Positions 61,333 through 64,000 of a stretch of DNA of 64,000 nt are shown here, one piece after another. A program made the position numbers and the translations under genes. The first letter of the stretch is position 1, and the number at the start of each line of letters is the position of its first letter. The notes under the pieces were generated by a model. It saw nothing but the letters and a program-made list of their open reading frames with translations. It did not search any database and was not told the DNA's origin. This DNA is from Phorcus lineatus (Eukaryota; Mollusca; Gastropoda; Trochida; Trochidae): positions 34,594,054 through 34,658,053 of the forward strand of contig OV121094.1 in assembly GCA_921293015.1 (NCBI GenBank), given 5' to 3'.

Positions 61333-62799
61333 GGCAGTTGACCTGCTAATTATGATACCATCATCTGAAACAATATCAAATCCTTTTTATCAAAACAACG
61401 AAATCAAGGATGTGTGGTCTTTACTTCAATGTGTTTGAGTGGCATTCTAGAAATTGGTTTAATATCATTATCCTTAATTCAGAGCCTAAGTAGCAATGGC
61501 TGATATTGTTAAAATTAACTTATTAAGAGGCATATATCTCTAATAGTGCACCCAAGGGATGGTAGTTATCTTAAAATGCACTTAGCTGCTGAGCTTAGCA
61601 CTGAGCTGCTTTGAGCATGTTATTCAGCCTGGAATAGCGCTATACAAAAAGACATATTATTATCATTATTATATTTCTAAAGTGTACTCAACAGGCTTAT
61701 ATATCTAAAAGTGCAATTATGCTATAATTATCACTTTCATAGAATAAAATATTCACCTACATAAAAATATTGAATTGGGGAAAGATAGATGTTTATTACT
61801 GCATAATAACAATCACTTGCACTTTCAATCATCAATGTAAAATTATTTTTTTACCATTATGACACTTAATTTCGACTGGCAAACAAAAATGAAAAAACAA
61901 TATCCCAATGATCAATAGTCTCCTATAAAACTCCTAACACATGAAACAAAGTTATTAACCAATGTAAATTAATACAATCAAAATTAAACATTGAATTTTT
62001 AGCTCCATTTACATTTGTTCAATAATGTTTAACTTTGAACACCTCGTTTATTATCAGATGTTTACCAATAAGGCCTACCACCATGTTTAACAATGTCAAT
62101 CTAGGTTTACATTTGTAGCCATTGAGACAGTTAAAAGTGCCTTAAAGAGGTGGGGTGAACAGTCCAAAATTTGCAAGGTTCTGTTCAGGAAGAACTTAGA
62201 TGATATGCAATCATTTTAGCATTGAGAAGCCTACTACTAGTACTTTTCAGGACATAAATATGGAATAGCATCTTATTTTCCTTTTTTGTTAGAGTTCCTC
62301 AGCGTTGCACTGGCTTGTTCCTTTTGTTGTTTGGTTCGCCTATCATTCCAAACAGATCTTAGAAGCTTGATTATTTAATACATGGTTATACTATATAGAC
62401 ACTAAAAGTAGAATGCTTGTTTTACACAATTGATTACTGATTACAGGGCTATACAATTATTGATTAATTTTATTTTCTTATATTTTTTAACAATTTGAGC
62501 CTAAGGTTAATTTAATTAAATTGATTACTGCACAAAGTTTGGGCCAATGTCAAGTTTAATTTGGATCAAGGATATTAGTGGCCAATCATTTTGTACAATT
62601 ACCAAGCGTTATCAAGGACAGTTTATTAGGATTGGAAATTTTTCATGAAAAGGTTTGCATGTTGGATCATTGTAAAACCTTCATAATCATAATGAACTCA
62701 GTATCAGTATGATCCAAAGTCACGTATATAATAGGTTTAATTAAGTATAATGTCATTTAATTTACGAACACGTATACATAAACGCACAAACTTTTCACA
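61333..62799. other. upstream flank of PXYLP1, probably a 5' UTR intron
   Basis: No coding frame. If the donor-like site at 62844 and the TTTCAG just above the ATG are used, this would be an intron; unproven. Confidence 0.35.
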
Positions 62800-63100
62800 C
62801 AGATCGCAACTTGGCTGGACTGCGAGTGTGACTGAGTTACTTACGTCACGTAACTAAAAATCTCAAAATAAGTATCTCTAGATTTGTTATCCTGCTTTCC
62901 ATTGGTGCATTTTTATTTTCTGTGCAATCAGAGGCAACGTTACTAAAATACGTAGAAGAACCCCCCTGTTTTAACCCCGATTTCTGACCAAGTTTTTCTG
63001 CTTGAGAGGAGTGTTGTCCTGGTTATCTCCCCTGGCTGGTTATCGCTACTGAGTAAGTCGGGTGTGTGATTGGATAGTCAAAATCCGCCAAAATAAAACA
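62800..63100 (-). promoter_or_regulatory. possible PXYLP1 promoter / 5' UTR region
   Basis: About 1.5-1.8 kb upstream of the PXYLP1 ATG. On the minus strand there is a CCAAT box (ATCCAATCAC; CCAAT at 63073-63069). Further down are the palindrome TTACGTCACGTAA (62841-62853), a CRE/NFIL3-type site, and a donor-like GTAAGT (62844-62839) that could end a 5' UTR exon. GC is higher than the surroundings. No transcript evidence. Confidence 0.35.
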
Positions 63101-64000
63101 CTAGACCTTATAGATTATTTGATGTGAGATTATTTTCTAATAATAAATATGAGGGAAACACTGGACGTGTTTATATCCCGGGGAATTGAAGTCAATATTT
63201 CGATATCAAACTAGTTTTTCAACTTGTGTATATTCTTAGCCTGGAATCTCGCCCTTCCGTCAATAATTTTTTTTGTGAAAAACCTTTTCTCCAAACAACT
63301 CTGTGAAAAATCTATGCATTATCTTGACTTACATCAATCCTCAAACATTAGATCTTACCATAGACACTGCGACTCAATTCTCTATAATATCTAAATAAAG
63401 ATTATTGTAATTTGCACATTCTGCAATCGAAAGCTTCCGGAGACACAAGATTAAAGTAAGGGAGGTTACTCTCGCACACATGTCCTAATCATCGCTAAAA
63501 AATTGTAGCTTATTTGATTGATTCAAGCGGCATACACATTGAACATATGACTGGCGTACGCAGTTTTTGTTTCGAATTAAGAAAAACGAGTTAAGCATCC
63601 TCGGACTGTTTGAAAATCATTTATTTAATTCGAGGTTTCTAATCATTTCGAAAATTTGGTTGATTTTCCATTAATGTTTAAAAAATAATATTCTATTCAC
63701 GTCTTTAGTTTATCAATTATTTGGTATAATCTTATATATGTGATATAGATCGAAACAGATACATGATGAACTCCTAACTTCATATATGTTTTGCTCAAAT
63801 AAGATTTTTTATATTCACATAACTATATTGATACGTGAAAAGGAAAGCAACGTGGCAAGTTGTCGAGAATGTGGAGGTACTTTAATCATTTCCAGCGCTC
63901 TATGATTAACTGAATTTTGAAAATTGCAAGTTATTGATCGGTGTCGCAGATTTTTAAAGAAATGCCGTAAGACGCAAGACGGGAAAATCTCAATATAACC
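63101..64000. other. no gene seen
   Basis: AT-rich to the window edge. Confidence 0.6.

Noticed and set aside
1-64000. LTR retroelement or other virus-derived copy
   Set aside because: No long direct terminal repeats and no gag, protease, integrase or capsid-like frames were seen; all reverse transcriptase remnants are LINE type.

Overview
This is an AT-rich animal nuclear window, most likely from a mollusc and probably a gastropod. The evidence is a tRNA-headed SINE family whose 3' end has a conserved block (GTTTAACGCCGC on the opposite strand) and (CACT)n tails, several lineages of non-LTR retrotransposons, spliced genes with GT-AG introns, and very long gene-poor stretches. The mollusc assignment is inference; no species is claimed.

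Only one protein gene is certain. It lies on the minus strand at 58150-61332 and is a three-exon orthologue of PXYLP1 (2-phosphoxylose phosphatase 1), a Golgi type II membrane enzyme of glycosaminoglycan linker synthesis. The three exons join with matching phases into 626 codons, with a signal anchor in exon 1, a long basic stem in exon 2, and the RHGDRSP and HD catalytic motifs in exon 3. An intact tRNA-Arg(UCU) is at 50373-50445 (minus).

The first ~38 kb and much of 46.7-57 kb look like a gene desert. In it are blocks of higher complexity and higher GC with no convincing coding frame. Several carry recognisable motifs: a CTCF core with a YY1 site 26 bp away near 16.1 kb, an octamer at 1.3 kb, a perfect CRE at 20.85 kb and paired CAGGTG E-boxes at 22.15 kb. 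They are offered as candidate regulatory DNA, not proven.

Repeats make up most of the remainder. (i) A Tx1/L1-like LINE at 39177-46711 is 5'-truncated, has a 12-bp target-site duplication and a poly-A tail, and is split by a 1714-bp DNA element with perfect 19-bp inverted ends and a TA duplication. (ii) An older copy of a similar LINE lies at 18.1-19.6 kb. (iii) Pieces of a second LINE family are recognised by a common 3' tail (GTGTCTCATAGGCC, a hairpin, then a microsatellite) at 23.2, 24.5, 36.3-36.8 and 49.3 kb. (iv) Four TTAA-flanked MITEs of one family lie at 17.1, 29.6, 30.2 and 51.2 kb. (v) A TA-flanked Tc1-like MITE is at 34.0 kb. (vi) Two fold-back elements are at 36.1 and 37.8 kb. 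(vii) Two arrays of one 64-bp satellite lie at 28.85-29.34 and 31.86-32.40 kb; the second starts from a 111-bp near-perfect hairpin, and its left edge is an inverted match to the right edge of the first. This last arrangement is the most unusual structure seen.

Two weakly supported exons are flagged: plus strand near 38.68-38.81 kb, and minus strand at 56582-56708.
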